Positions 24,998 to 33,592 of a stretch of 55,717 nt of DNA are shown one piece after another (position 1 is the first letter of the stretch; every line of letters starts with the position of its first letter). Source of the stretch: Actinophytocola xinjiangensis (GTDB lineage Bacteria; Actinomycetota; Actinomycetes; Mycobacteriales; Pseudonocardiaceae). The stretch is taken from contig NZ_MSIF01000042.1 of NCBI RefSeq assembly GCF_001921215.1, positions 1 through 55,717 of the forward strand. The letters are read 5' to 3'. A program made the position numbers and the translations under genes. The notes under the pieces were generated by a model. The model was given only the letters and a program-made list of their open reading frames with translations. It searched no databases and was not told where the DNA came from.

Positions 24998-26275
24998 ATG
25001 GATCAGGTACGTAGGGTCGCGATCGTCGGCGGCAACCGGATCCCGTTCGCGCGGTCGAACAGCGCCTACGCGACGGCGTCGAACCAGGACATGTTCACCG
25101 CCGCCCTCGATGGTCTCGTGAGCCGGTTCGGCCTGCAGGACGAGCGGCTCGGCGAGGTCGCCGCCGGCGCGGTTCTCAAGCACAGCAGGGACTTCAACCT
25201 CACCCGGGAGTGCGTCCTCGGCTCACGACTGGCCCCCACGACCCCCGCCTACGACCTCCAGCAGGCCTGCGGAACCGGATTGCAGGCGGTGATCCAGGTG
25301 GCCAACAAGATCGCACTCGGGCAGATCGACTCTGGCGTGGCCGGCGGCGTGGACACCACCAGCGACGCCCCCCTGGGCGTGCACGAGGACCTGCGCCAGA
25401 TCTTCCTGTCGCTCAACCGGGCGAAGTCGGTCGGCGCCCGGCTCCGCGCGCTGACCAGGCTGCGCCCCGGCCAGATCGTCCCGGACATCCCGCGCAACGC
25501 CGAGCCGAGGACCGGCCTGTCGATGGGCGAACACGCCGCCATCACCGCCAGGCAGTGGGACGTCAGCCGCGAGGCCCAGGACGAGCTGGCGGCCTCCTCA
25601 CACCAGAAACTCGCCGCCGCCTACGAACGCGGCTTCTTCGGCGACCTGCTCACCCCCTACCTCGGCCTGACCCGCGACCAGAACCTGCGCCCGGACTCCA
25701 CCGCCGACAAGCTGGCCACCCTCAAGCCGGCCTTCGGCGGCCAGGACGGCACCATGACCGCCGGCAACTCGACCCCGCTCAGCGACGGCGCGTCCACCGT
25801 GCTGCTGGCCTCCCCGGAGTGGGCCCAGGCCAGGCGGCTGCCGGTACTGGCCTACCTGACCTACACGGAGACCGCGGCCGTGGACTACGTCCACGGCCGC
25901 GACGGTCTGCTGATGGCACCGGCCTACGCGGTGCCCCGGATGCTGGCCAGGGCCGGACTCTCGTTGGCGGAGTTCGACTTCTACGAGATCCACGAGGCGT
26001 TCGCCTCCCAGGTCCTCGCGACCCTGGCCGCGTGGGAGGACCCGGAGTTCGCCAAGACCCGCCTGGGCCTCGACGAGCCGCCCGGGTCGATCGACCGGTC
26101 CAAGCTCAACGTCAACGGCTCGTCGCTGGCCGCCGGCCACCCGTTCGCCGCCACCGGCGGCCGAATCGTCGCGACCCTGGCGAAGATGCTGCACGAGAAG
26201 GGATCCGGCCGTGGCCTGATCTCCATCTGCGCGGCCGGCGGCCAGGGCGTGACAGCGATCCTGGAAGCCGCGTAG
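24998..26275 (+). CDS. fadA2: Acetyl-CoA acetyltransferase (thiolase), FadA2-like
   Basis: 425 residues from ATG 24998, preceded by GTGAGG; the GTG at 24980 gives an atypical N-terminus. Thiolase motifs are present: nucleophile Cys91 in LQQACGTGLQAVIQ, active-site His in NVNGSSLAAGHPFAATGGRI, and the late Cys in SICAAGGQGV. It cleaves 3-oxoacyl-CoA or condenses two acyl-CoA units. Divergent from fabG4 with a shared operator. The mycobacterial neighbour fadE5 is absent downstream. Confidence 0.9.
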   Translation: MDQVRRVAIVGGNRIPFARSNSAYATASNQDMFTAALDGLVSRFGLQDERLGEVAAGAVLKHSRDFNLTRECVLGSRLAPTTPAYDLQQACGTGLQAVIQVANKIALGQIDSGVAGGVDTTSDAPLGVHEDLRQIFLSLNRAKSVGARLRALTRLRPGQIVPDIPRNAEPRTGLSMGEHAAITARQWDVSREAQDELAASSHQKLAAAYERGFFGDLLTPYLGLTRDQNLRPDSTADKLATLKPAFGGQDGTMTAGNSTPLSDGASTVLLASPEWAQARRLPVLAYLTYTETAAVDYVHGRDGLLMAPAYAVPRMLARAGLSLAEFDFYEIHEAFASQVLATLAAWEDPEFAKTRLGLDEPPGSIDRSKLNVNGSSLAAGHPFAATGGRIVATLAKMLHEKGSGRGLISICAAGGQGVTAILEAA

Positions 26276-26340
26276 CGCGCTGTTCCTCGTCGATCAGGAT
26301 CGGCCGACGGTGTTCCCCGGAAGGCAGGGGCACCCGGGGG

Positions 26341-26514
26341 CTACATGACCTGGCCCCACTTCACCGAGGAGATCAACCCGGAAAGATCGGCGTTCAGGCG
26401 CGGCCCGTCGGGATTCTTGCTGTCCCGCACGGCGCCGAGGTTGGACACCTCGACACAGTTCGTTTCCTGCGCGGACCGGGTGGACTTGCGCCACCGCTCA
26501 GATACTGTCGTCAT
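26341..26514 (-). CDS. DUF397 domain protein
   Basis: 57 residues from ATG 26514, overlapping the upstream regulator's TGA (ATGA). It shows the family pattern RWRKSTRSAQETNCVEVS, AVRDSKNPDGPRL. Second DUF397 in the window, paired with the truncated DUF5753 regulator. The 65 bp to the fadA2 stop contain no clear terminator. Confidence 0.9.
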   Translation of the reverse strand: MTTVSERWRKSTRSAQETNCVEVSNLGAVRDSKNPDGPRLNADLSGLISSVKWGQVM

Positions 26515-27223
26515 GTCGTCTCCATCCCATGGACGATGTTCTCGATGATGCCGGTCGACTCGGCCGGGGTCATCGCCGCTTGCCGGATCTCCTCCGACGC
26601 TTCCAGGAACGCCGCCACGTCCCTCTCCTCCCACAGGAACAGGCTGCTGCGGTGGTGCTCCAGCAGCACAATCGGCCTGGCCTTCGGGAATCCGATCAAC
26701 TCGAACGGCCCGGCCAGCCCAGGGTGAAACCCGGGGCGAGTTGAGCTGATCAGCTGAATCGTGACGTTCGGCCGCCGCGCCATCGTCAGCAGGTGGTGCA
26801 TCTGCTCGACCATCACGTCTCGCGGCGCGATCGGACGCACCAACGCCTCCGTGTCGACCAGCGCGAGAAACTCAACCGGTGACCGGCGCGTGAGGATCTC
26901 CCGACGCCCCGCTCGCAGAGCCACCCGGGTGTCCGCGTCCGGGACGTCGCCCATGATCGCCCGCGCGTAGTCACTCGTCTGGAGCAGACCTGGGACCAGC
27001 AGCGGCGCGACGTCCACGATTCTCGATGCCGCCGCTTCGTGCTTGACGAGCTGCGTGAGCGAACCGCCCAGCGTCGTCGCGCCAGCGGTGAGTTGTCCTG
27101 GCGCGTCATCGGCGTCGCGTCGCAGACCGAGAATCCGCTCGCGCACGTCGGCGGGCGTCCCCAGCTCGTCCAGCACGCGAACCAGGTCGGCGAGGGGAGG
27201 AAGCCGCCTGCCGGTCTCCGCGC
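26511..27223 (-). pseudogene. Scr1-type DUF5753 regulator, 5'-truncated (helix-turn-helix mostly lost)
   Basis: The minus-strand frame reads ...RAETGRRLPPLADLVRVLDELGTPADVRERIL and then a full DUF5753 region (VAPLLVPGLLQTSDYARAI, LTRRSPVEFLALVDTEALVRPI, late hydrophobic block). The first recognisable residues (RAETGRRLPP) are the end of the XRE helix-turn-helix. The preceding 40-50 residues expected of the family are not in this frame, where no ATG/GTG/TTG occurs until GTG 27176. A 221-residue product from that GTG would lack most of the DNA-binding domain. Homology stops at the palindrome TCCGCGCGGA (27216-27225). Either a rearrangement or a one-base frameshift explains this. DUF397 follows with ATGA overlap. 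Confidence 0.65.
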
Positions 27224-27368
27224 GGAAATCACCTTCACACGCGCCGGATCCACCACCGGGATCCCCTCCCTGCGACTCACCGTCGGCGAAACAGCCTGCA
27301 CCGCCCTCGCGAAGACCGTTCTCGCCACCATCCGCCAGCTACAGCAACAACCACAGAAACCGGAGTGA
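27216..27368 (+). pseudogene. C-terminal remnant of an unknown plus-strand gene
   Basis: A plus-strand frame with strong C/G third-position bias reads RAEITFTRAGSTTG, then IPSLRLTVGETACTALAKT and VLATIRQL, to a TGA at 27366-27368, overlapping a GTG of the next gene. No start codon occurs in frame before it enters the antisense of the DUF5753 gene. It therefore looks like the 3' end of a gene whose 5' part was lost at the same junction. Family unknown. Confidence 0.4.
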
Positions 27369-27376
27369 ACACCACC

Positions 27377-27604
27377 ATGGACATCGTCCCGTTCATGCTC
27401 ACCTCGACCGAGGACACCACCAACCGCGTCTACGCCGCTTGCATGTTGATCACCACCGACGCCGGCGACTCCGATGTCGTCGTCTTCCGTCGGGGGACCG
27501 ACGGAGCGCCCATGCTCGGAATCTCCGACAGCCCGGAACGAGCCCTGCGACTGCACAGCATGGTGACCCCACTACGCATCGAGTGGTGCCACGACACCAA
27601 CTGA
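27377..27604 (+). CDS. Hypothetical protein, 75 residues
   Basis: ATG 27377 has GGAGTGAA 7-11 bp upstream; an alternative GTG at 27365 would overlap the preceding frame's stop and give 79 residues. Mixed alpha/beta composition with two internal acidic patches and Cys at about 22 and 72; no membrane segment. No family recognised. It sits just left of the palindrome-flanked ATPase unit. Confidence 0.6.
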   Translation: MDIVPFMLTSTEDTTNRVYAACMLITTDAGDSDVVVFRRGTDGAPMLGISDSPERALRLHSMVTPLRIEWCHDTN

Positions 27605-27609
27605 GGGCT

Positions 27610-27719
27610 CTATCGCCGTCTATTGGATCTTCTCTAGACACGGCGATAGGCCGCGATCGGCGACACGCCGTCGGGGTTTCTGGCGCAATATCGGGTTCTC
27701 GCTAGAGACGTCGATACGG
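27610..27719. promoter_or_regulatory. Two imperfect palindromes (P1, P2) upstream of the AAA+ ATPase
   Basis: P1: CTATCGCCGTCTA at 27610-27622 facing TAGACACGGCGATAG at 27635-27649. P2: a weak left arm TATCGGGTTCTC (27689-27700) facing CTAGAGACGTCGATACGG at 27702-27719. The arms share the pattern CTAGA-C(A)-G-N-CGATA. P2 ends 7 bp before the ATPase GTG, so binding there would affect initiation. A third palindrome with the same half-site follows the gene (28931-28972). Confidence 0.6.
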
Positions 27720-27726
27720 TCTGATC

Positions 27727-28923
27727 GTGGATCCCGTGCGCAATCCCTTCGCGCCAGGGGCCGGGCAGCGCCCGCCCGAACTCGCCGGTCGGGAGAAGGA
27801 GGTCCAGGCGTTCGACGTGGTGCTCGAACGTGTCGCGCGCGGCCGGCCCGAGCGCAGTCTGGTGCTGACCGGTCTGCGTGGGGTCGGCAAGACCGTCCTG
27901 CTCGGTGAGCTGCGGTCGATGGCCGTGCGGCGGGGCTGGGGCGCGGGCAAGATCGAGGCCCGGCCGGACGCCGGGTTACGTCGCCCGCTGTCGGCGGCGC
28001 TGCACCGGGCGGTGCGGGATCTGGCGGTGCGTCACCGGGCGCCGGACCGGGTGGAGCACGTGCTGGGTGTGTTGAAGGCGTTCGCGTTGCGGGCCTCGCC
28101 GGCCGACTCGAAGTTGCGGGACCGGTGGCAGCCGGGGATCGACGTGCCGCCGACCCAGGGGCGCGCGGACTCAGGGGACATCGAGATCGACCTGGTCGAA
28201 CTGTTCACCGACGTCGCCGAGTTGGCCCAGGACGTCGGCACCGGGGTGGCGTTGCTGATCGACGAGATGCAGGACGTGGTGGCCGACGACATCTCCGCGC
28301 TGTGCGCGGCCTGCCACGAGCTGTCCCAGTCCGGGGCGCCGTTCGTGGTCGTCGGCGCCGGGCTGCCGCATCTGCCGGCGGTGCTCTCGGCCAGCAAGTC
28401 CTACTCCGAGCGGCTGTTCCGGTACGTGCGCATCGACCGCCTCGACCGCACCGACGCCGACCGGGCGGTGCTCGCGCCGATCGCCCGCGAGGAGGCCGGC
28501 ATCACCGACGAGGCCCTCGACTCGCTGTTCGACGCGGCCGGCGGCTACCCGTACTTCATCCAGGCCTACGGCAAGGCGGCGTGGGACGCGGCGGCCAGTG
28601 ACCCGATCACCGCCGACGACGTCGCCGTCGCCGCGCCGGAGGCCGAGGCCGAACTCGCGGTGGGGTTCTTCGGCTCCCGCTACGAGCGCGCGACGCCGGC
28701 CGAACGCGAGTACCTGCGGGCCATGGCCGAGCTGACCAAGGGCAAGACCGACGAGGGCGCGGCGACCTCGGACATCGCCGGCCACCTTGGCCGCAAGCCC
28801 TCGTCGCTCTCACCCGCGCGCGACTCGCTGATCAAGAAGGGCCTGATCTACTCCGCCGAGCGCGGCCGGATCGCCTTCACCGTCCCGCACTTCGGCCGGT
28901 ACCTGTTGAACATGGACGACTGA
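27727..28923 (+). CDS. AAA+ ATP-binding protein, Orc1/Cdc6-like layout
   Basis: 398 residues from GTG 27727. LAGREKEVQAFDVVLERV precedes the Walker A GLRGVGKT (49-56). A Walker B-like VALLIDEMQDVV is near 176-187, a sensor-type stretch FVVVGAGLPHLP near 205, and a C-terminal winged helix (about 335-395, ATSDIAGHLGRKPSSLSPARDSLIKKGLIY) binds DNA in related proteins. The arrangement resembles archaeal Orc1/Cdc6 and related STAND-like ATPases; I do not know its role in actinomycetes. It is the only gene between palindromes P1/P2 and P3, so autoregulation or site-specific DNA binding is plausible. Confidence 0.8.
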   Translation: MDPVRNPFAPGAGQRPPELAGREKEVQAFDVVLERVARGRPERSLVLTGLRGVGKTVLLGELRSMAVRRGWGAGKIEARPDAGLRRPLSAALHRAVRDLAVRHRAPDRVEHVLGVLKAFALRASPADSKLRDRWQPGIDVPPTQGRADSGDIEIDLVELFTDVAELAQDVGTGVALLIDEMQDVVADDISALCAACHELSQSGAPFVVVGAGLPHLPAVLSASKSYSERLFRYVRIDRLDRTDADRAVLAPIAREEAGITDEALDSLFDAAGGYPYFIQAYGKAAWDAAASDPITADDVAVAAPEAEAELAVGFFGSRYERATPAEREYLRAMAELTKGKTDEGAATSDIAGHLGRKPSSLSPARDSLIKKGLIYSAERGRIAFTVPHFGRYLLNMDD

Positions 28924-28930
28924 CTGCCCT

Positions 28931-28972
28931 CGTATCCCCCTGTCTAGTGATCTTCGTAGACAGGGGGATACG
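28931..28972. repeat. Palindrome P3: perfect 16-bp inverted repeat after the ATPase
   Basis: CGTATCCCCCTGTCTA (28931-28946), a 10-nt spacer GTGATCTTCG, then TAGACAGGGGGATACG (28957-28972), starting 7 bp after the stop. No T-tract follows, so it is a poor intrinsic terminator. The arms share the CTAGACA-G-GATA core with P1 and P2, and the spacer contains GATCTTC as does that of P1. Confidence 0.75.
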
Positions 28973-29116
28973 TCTGCCAGGACCCGGAAGCCGCCGGACG
29001 ATCATCGGTATGTGGCTCGCTTCACCGAATAAACCGTGGGTTTCTGGCGTTGGAAGGGGCATAATAGAAGGCACTGGAGGAACCAGTGGGAGCCCTAACC
29101 AAGGAGTGGAACGCAG

Positions 29117-29260
29117 ATGAACATCGCCGCGAAGATCCGTGCCCGGCGGATCGAGGCCCGCAACCGGCGAGCGGTGAACCACGCGATCGCCACCGCGGCC
29201 ACGCCGGCCATGCGTGACGAGATCCTGATCATGGCGCAGCACCAGCAGCGCATGCGCTGA
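29117..29260 (+). CDS. Small basic protein, 47 residues
   Basis: ATG 29117, with AAGGAG 10 bp upstream. The protein is Arg/Ala-rich and helical (KIRARRIEARNRRAVNHAI), then ATPAMRDEILIMAQHQQ. Similar short proteins seem widespread in Pseudonocardiales, but I know no function. A CATAAT hexamer at 29060-29065 could be its -10. A small hairpin CACTGG-N5-CCAGTG (29072-29088) lies in the leader. Confidence 0.65.
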   Translation: MNIAAKIRARRIEARNRRAVNHAIATAATPAMRDEILIMAQHQQRMR

Positions 29261-29322
29261 GTGCGCGAAACTTTTTTCGTGGCCGTGTAACGCCCCAAGG
29301 GCAAGCCACGATGTTCCGGTTG

Positions 29323-29370
29323 ACCCCGTAGTGCTGGCGGACCCCCGACCTGGCAGCACTGCGGGGTTTC
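29323..29370 (+). terminator. Probable terminator after the 47-residue gene
   Basis: Stem ACCCCGTAGTGCTG (29323-29336) against CAGCACTGCGGGGT (29354-29367), 14 bp with one T/G wobble, followed by TTTCC. A second weaker hairpin (TCGTGGC / GCCACGA, 29277-29311) precedes it. Together they fill the 162-bp gap before the mannosidase. Confidence 0.5.
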
Positions 29371-29422
29371 CATCTGTCCGCACCTCTTGTGCGCCGGTGA
29401 TCCGCCAAGCACAGTGCGTTGC

Positions 29423-32400
29423 ATGGGTGTTGTTGGCGCGCAAGCGACAGAGCTGTTCATCGGAACGGTCCAGGCACCGCTCCAGGTCGTCCGGGTCACG
29501 CTCGACGGCGGCGGACCGGCCACGATCCTGGTGCGGGGCGAACGGATCACGACCCCGACACCGGCTACCACCGACGGCGCGCCGGACACCGTCGTCGAGG
29601 TCGGTGTCGACACCGGCGCCACGACCCCCGGCGAGACGGTCACCGCCGAGGCGGTCGTCGAGTACGCCGGCTCCACCGCGACCGTCGAGTTCCCGTTCAC
29701 CGTCGCCGAGGCCGGCTGGACCATGCACATGGTCAGCCACTTCCACTACGACCCCGTCTGGTGGAACACCCAGGCCGCCTACACCGTCTCCTGGGACCAG
29801 CTCGACTTCCCCGGCTCCCCGCGCGGCGCCCGGCAGCTCGCCGGCTTCGACCTCGTCCGCGCCCACCTCGACCTCGCGCTGACCGAACCCGAGTACCGGT
29901 TCGTGCTCGCCGAGGTCGACTACCTCAAGCCCTACTGGGACACCTTCCCCGCCGACCGCGCCGTGTTGCGCCGGCTGATCGACGAGGGCCGGGTCGAGGT
30001 CCTCGGCGGCGCGTACAACGAGCCCAACACCAACCTCACCGACCCGGAGACCACCGTGCGCAACTTCGTGCACGGCATGGGTTTCCAGCGCGACGTGCTC
30101 GGCGCGACCCCCGCCACCGCCTGGCAGCTCGACGCGTTCGGCCACGACCCGGCCTTCCCCGGCCTCGCCGCCGACGCCGGCCTCACCTCCAGCTCCTGGG
30201 CGCGCGGCCCGTTCCACCAGTGGGGCCCGATGGAACGCACCGACACCGGCAAGGGCGACCCGACCCGGATGCAGTTCCCCAGCGAGTTCGAGTGGATCTC
30301 GCCGTCCGGGCGCGGCCTGCTGACCTCCTACATGACCGACCACTACGGCTCGGGCTGGACGCTGGACTCGGCCGTGGACCTCGACGCTGCCTGCGAGGCG
30401 GCCTACGGGATCTTCCGCGAGCTCAAGCGGGTCACCGGAACCCGCGAGGTGCTGCTGCCCGTCGGCGGCGACTACACCCCGCCGGCGAAGTGGGTGACCC
30501 GCGTGCACCGCGAGTTCGCCCGCCGCTACGTGTGGCCCAGGTTCGTCTGCTCGCTGCCCCGGGACTTCTTCGCCGCGGTGCGGGAGTCGTTCACCGCGCG
30601 CGGGGTGGACCCCTCGCCGCAGACCCGGGACATGAACCCGATCTACACCGGCAAGGACGTGTCCTACATCGACACCAAGCAGGCGCAGCGCGCGGCCGAG
30701 GTCGCGGTGCTGGAGGCCGAGGCGTTCGCGGTGTTCGCCCGGCTGCTGGCCGGCGCCGGCTACCCGGACGCCGCGCTGGCCAAGGCCTGGGTGCAGCTGG
30801 CCTACGGCGCCCACCACGACGGGATCACCGGCTCGGAGTCCGACCAGGTCTACCTCGACCTGGTCACCGGCTGGCGCGACGCGCACGACCTGGCCGCCGA
30901 CGTGCGCGCGCGGTCGCTGACGGTGCTGTCGAACCTGGTCGCGGGGGACGGGACGCGGGTCGTGGTGTGGAACTCGCTCAACCACGCCAGGACCGACGTG
31001 GTGACCGTCCGGCTGGCCGAGCCGCTGGGTGGGCACGTGACGGTGACCGGCGAGGACGGGACGGTCCTGCCGTGCCTGGTCGAGCACGGCGGCGCCTCGG
31101 TGAGCTTCCTCGCGGCCGACGTGCCGGCGTTGGGCTGGCGGGCCTTCCGGCTGGCGACCTCGGCGCGACCGGGCACCGGGAACCAGGACTGGGTCGCGGT
31201 CGATGGCCTGACGGCGGCCTCGGACCGGTTCACCGTGACCGTCGACCCGGCGCGCGGCGGCGGGGTGTCCAGCCTGCTCGACATGCGCGACGGGGGGTGT
31301 GAGCTGATCGCGCCGGGCCGGGTCGGCAACGAGCTGGCGGTGTACGCGGAGTACCCGAGCCACCCGCGTTTCGGCGAGGGGCCCTGGCACCTGCTGCCGC
31401 GCGGGCCGGTGACCACGTCGGGCTCGTCGGCGGCCGACGTGGCGGTGTCCCGCGGCCCGCTGGGCGAGCGGATCACGGTCACCGGCGCGGTCGGCCCGGT
31501 CCGCTACACCCAGACGATCACCGTGTGGCGCGGGGTGTCCCGGGTGGACTGTGTGACCACGGTGGACGAGTTCACCGGCGAGGACCAGCTGCTGCGGGTG
31601 CGCTGGCCGTGCCCGGTGCCCGGCGCGCTGCCGGTCAGCGAGGTCGGCAACGCGGTGGTGGGCCGGGGTTTCGGCCTGATCGACGTGGACTCGGCCGAGC
31701 ACCCGTGGACGCTGGACAACCCGGCGCACACCTGGTTCGGCCTGTCGAGCGCGGCCGCGCTGCGGCTGGCCGACGGCGCGCTGCGGCCGATCGGGGTCGC
31801 CGAGATCATCGTGCCGTCGCTGGAGCAGGCGGCGCTGGCCCGGCCGTTGGCGGTGGCGCTGGCGCGCTGCGGGGTGACCTCGACGGTGTCGGCGGCCGAC
31901 GGCGCGCGCTACGGCGCCCTGGAGGTCGACTCGAACCTGCCGGACGTGCGGATCGCGCTCGGTGGGGCGGCGGTCAACGCGTTCACCGCGGACGTGCTGG
32001 CGCGTCAGGGGATCGCCGACGCGGACGGGCTGCGCTGGGTCACGCCGGACAAGCCGTTGGCGCAGGTGTGGCGGCCCAGCGCCGACCTGCGCGACGCGCG
32101 GGCGCTGGGCGTGCTGGTGGCCGCCGGCCCCGACCTGCCCGGCCTGGTCGAGTCGCTGGTCGACGACCTGGCCGACCGGGTGGTCGAGGTCGGTGCCGGC
32201 GACCCGGGCCAACCGCCCTACGAGCGGCGTTCGGTGGCCGTGCTGAACCGGGGGCTGCCCGGGTTCGCCGTCGACACGGGCGGCACGCTGCACACGTCGC
32301 TGCTGCGCTCGTGCACCGGCTGGCCGTCGGGGGTGTGGATCGACCCGCCCCGGCGCACGGTGCCCGACGGCTCGAACTTCCAGCTCCAGCACTGGACCCA

Positions 32401-33592
32401 CGAGTTCCACTACGCCCTGACCGCCGGCGACGGTGACTGGCGCGCGGCCGGGATCGCGCAGACGAGCGCGGAGTTCAACCGGCCGTTGCACGCGGTGGTC
32501 ACCGACGTGGTCACCGACGGTCCCGGCGGTGCGCTGCCGGCCGCCGGGTCGCTGCTGCGCGCCGAGCCGGCGGGGCTGGTGCGGCTGGCGGCGGTCAAGG
32601 CCGCCGGCAACCCGCTGACCCGGGGTTCGGGTCTGCCGGCGGATCCGGCGCGGCAGGTGGCGTTGCGGCTGGTGGCGCACACCGGTTCGCCGGTGAGCGC
32701 GCGGCTGGCCTCGGACGTGGTGTCCTTCGGTGATCTGACGGCGGCCAACCTGCTGGAGGAGCCGGCACGTTCGCTGCCCGGCCAGGAGATCGAGGTCCCC
32801 GGCTGTGACGCGGTGACCGTGCTGGCGACCCCGGCCGTCGAGTCCCTTGTGGACACTCCGGTGACCGGTGTGCTGGCGGAGCCGACCGGGCCACTGTTCG
32901 CGAAGTACTGGCTGCACAACCGGGGCCCGGCGCCGCTGGGCGGCCTGCCGCTCGCGGTCCACCTGCACCCCACCCCGGACCAGCGGGTGCTGGAGCTGAC
33001 GGTGGCCTCCGGCAGTACCGATGTCGAGCTGTCCGGGCTGGTGCGCCTGGCCCTGCCCGACGGCTGGCACGCCACCCCCGACGAGGTGCCCTTCGGCCTG
33101 CCGCCGGGCGGGCACCTGTCCACCACGGTGACAGTGACCGCGCCGGCCGACCCGCCCGACGGGCGCTACCCGGTGCGCGCGTCGGTCACCCCGGCCGGTG
33201 ACCTGCCCGGCGGTTGGGGCCAGACCGTCGAGGACGTCGCGGTGCTGACCGTCGGCTCCCCGCCGGAGGAGGGCCTGCTCAGGCTGGTCGGGGACCCGTC
33301 GCCGGTGCGGCTCGCGCCGGGCGAGGCCGGCCGGCTCGCCGTGCGGGTGGCCTCGGGGGCGCGGGCACCGGTGGCGGTGGAGGCGGCGTTGGTCAGCCCG
33401 TGGGGGACCTGGGAGCTGGCCGGTCCCCGGCTGGTGGGGGCCGAGTTGCCCGGTGGCGGTGAGGTGGAGCTGGCGTTCGACGTGGTGGCGCCGCCGTGGG
33501 CGCGGCCGGGCCGGTGGTGGGCGCTGATCCGGGTCGCCGGCGCCGGGAGGCTGCTGTACTCGCCTGCCGTGGCGCTGGAGGTGACGGCATGA
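29423..33592 (+). CDS. Glycoside hydrolase family 38 alpha-mannosidase
   Basis: 1389 residues from ATG 29423; GTG 29387 would add twelve. An N-terminal beta domain (1-98) precedes the GH38 catalytic region. MVSHFHYDPVWW (about 103-114) supplies the zinc His/Asp pair, WQLDAFGHDPAFP supplies nucleophile Asp237, and AHHDGITGS near 463-471 supplies a further ligand. The middle and C-terminal mannosidase beta domains follow. The last 250 residues (GLVRLALPDGWHATPD...) look like a NEW3-type beta-sandwich domain. No signal peptide is visible, so the enzyme seems cytosolic, unlike secreted relatives. The stop overlaps the next gene (ATGA). Substrate probably alpha-mannosides or related glycans. Confidence 0.9.
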   Translation: MGVVGAQATELFIGTVQAPLQVVRVTLDGGGPATILVRGERITTPTPATTDGAPDTVVEVGVDTGATTPGETVTAEAVVEYAGSTATVEFPFTVAEAGWTMHMVSHFHYDPVWWNTQAAYTVSWDQLDFPGSPRGARQLAGFDLVRAHLDLALTEPEYRFVLAEVDYLKPYWDTFPADRAVLRRLIDEGRVEVLGGAYNEPNTNLTDPETTVRNFVHGMGFQRDVLGATPATAWQLDAFGHDPAFPGLAADAGLTSSSWARGPFHQWGPMERTDTGKGDPTRMQFPSEFEWISPSGRGLLTSYMTDHYGSGWTLDSAVDLDAACEAAYGIFRELKRVTGTREVLLPVGGDYTPPAKWVTRVHREFARRYVWPRFVCSLPRDFFAAVRESFTARGVDPSPQTRDMNPIYTGKDVSYIDTKQAQRAAEVAVLEAEAFAVFARLLAGAGYPDAALAKAWVQLAYGAHHDGITGSESDQVYLDLVTGWRDAHDLAADVRARSLTVLSNLVAGDGTRVVVWNSLNHARTDVVTVRLAEPLGGHVTVTGEDGTVLPCLVEHGGASVSFLAADVPALGWRAFRLATSARPGTGNQDWVAVDGLTAASDRFTVTVDPARGGGVSSLLDMRDGGCELIAPGRVGNELAVYAEYPSHPRFGEGPWHLLPRGPVTTSGSSAADVAVSRGPLGERITVTGAVGPVRYTQTITVWRGVSRVDCVTTVDEFTGEDQLLRVRWPCPVPGALPVSEVGNAVVGRGFGLIDVDSAEHPWTLDNPAHTWFGLSSAAALRLADGALRPIGVAEIIVPSLEQAALARPLAVALARCGVTSTVSAADGARYGALEVDSNLPDVRIALGGAAVNAFTADVLARQGIADADGLRWVTPDKPLAQVWRPSADLRDARALGVLVAAGPDLPGLVESLVDDLADRVVEVGAGDPGQPPYERRSVAVLNRGLPGFAVDTGGTLHTSLLRSCTGWPSGVWIDPPRRTVPDGSNFQLQHWTHEFHYALTAGDGDWRAAGIAQTSAEFNRPLHAVVTDVVTDGPGGALPAAGSLLRAEPAGLVRLAAVKAAGNPLTRGSGLPADPARQVALRLVAHTGSPVSARLASDVVSFGDLTAANLLEEPARSLPGQEIEVPGCDAVTVLATPAVESLVDTPVTGVLAEPTGPLFAKYWLHNRGPAPLGGLPLAVHLHPTPDQRVLELTVASGSTDVELSGLVRLALPDGWHATPDEVPFGLPPGGHLSTTVTVTAPADPPDGRYPVRASVTPAGDLPGGWGQTVEDVAVLTVGSPPEEGLLRLVGDPSPVRLAPGEAGRLAVRVASGARAPVAVEAALVSPWGTWELAGPRLVGAELPGGGEVELAFDVVAPPWARPGRWWALIRVAGAGRLLYSPAVALEVTA

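Noticed and set aside
26813-27556. Minus-strand frame reading RTVFARAVQAVSPTVSRRE, taken as the missing helix-turn-helix start of the truncated regulator
   Set aside because: Spacing to RAETGRRLPP does not match the family well, and the plus strand has better codon bias. Kept only as an alternative in the junction finding.
28931-28972. Calling palindrome P3 an ordinary intrinsic terminator
   Set aside because: No T-tract, and its arms match the upstream operator-like half-sites.
28877-33115. A 1412-residue open frame antisense to the mannosidase
   Set aside because: Composition is His/Arg/Gln/Val low-complexity typical of the antisense of high-GC coding DNA; the plus strand has clear GH38 motifs.
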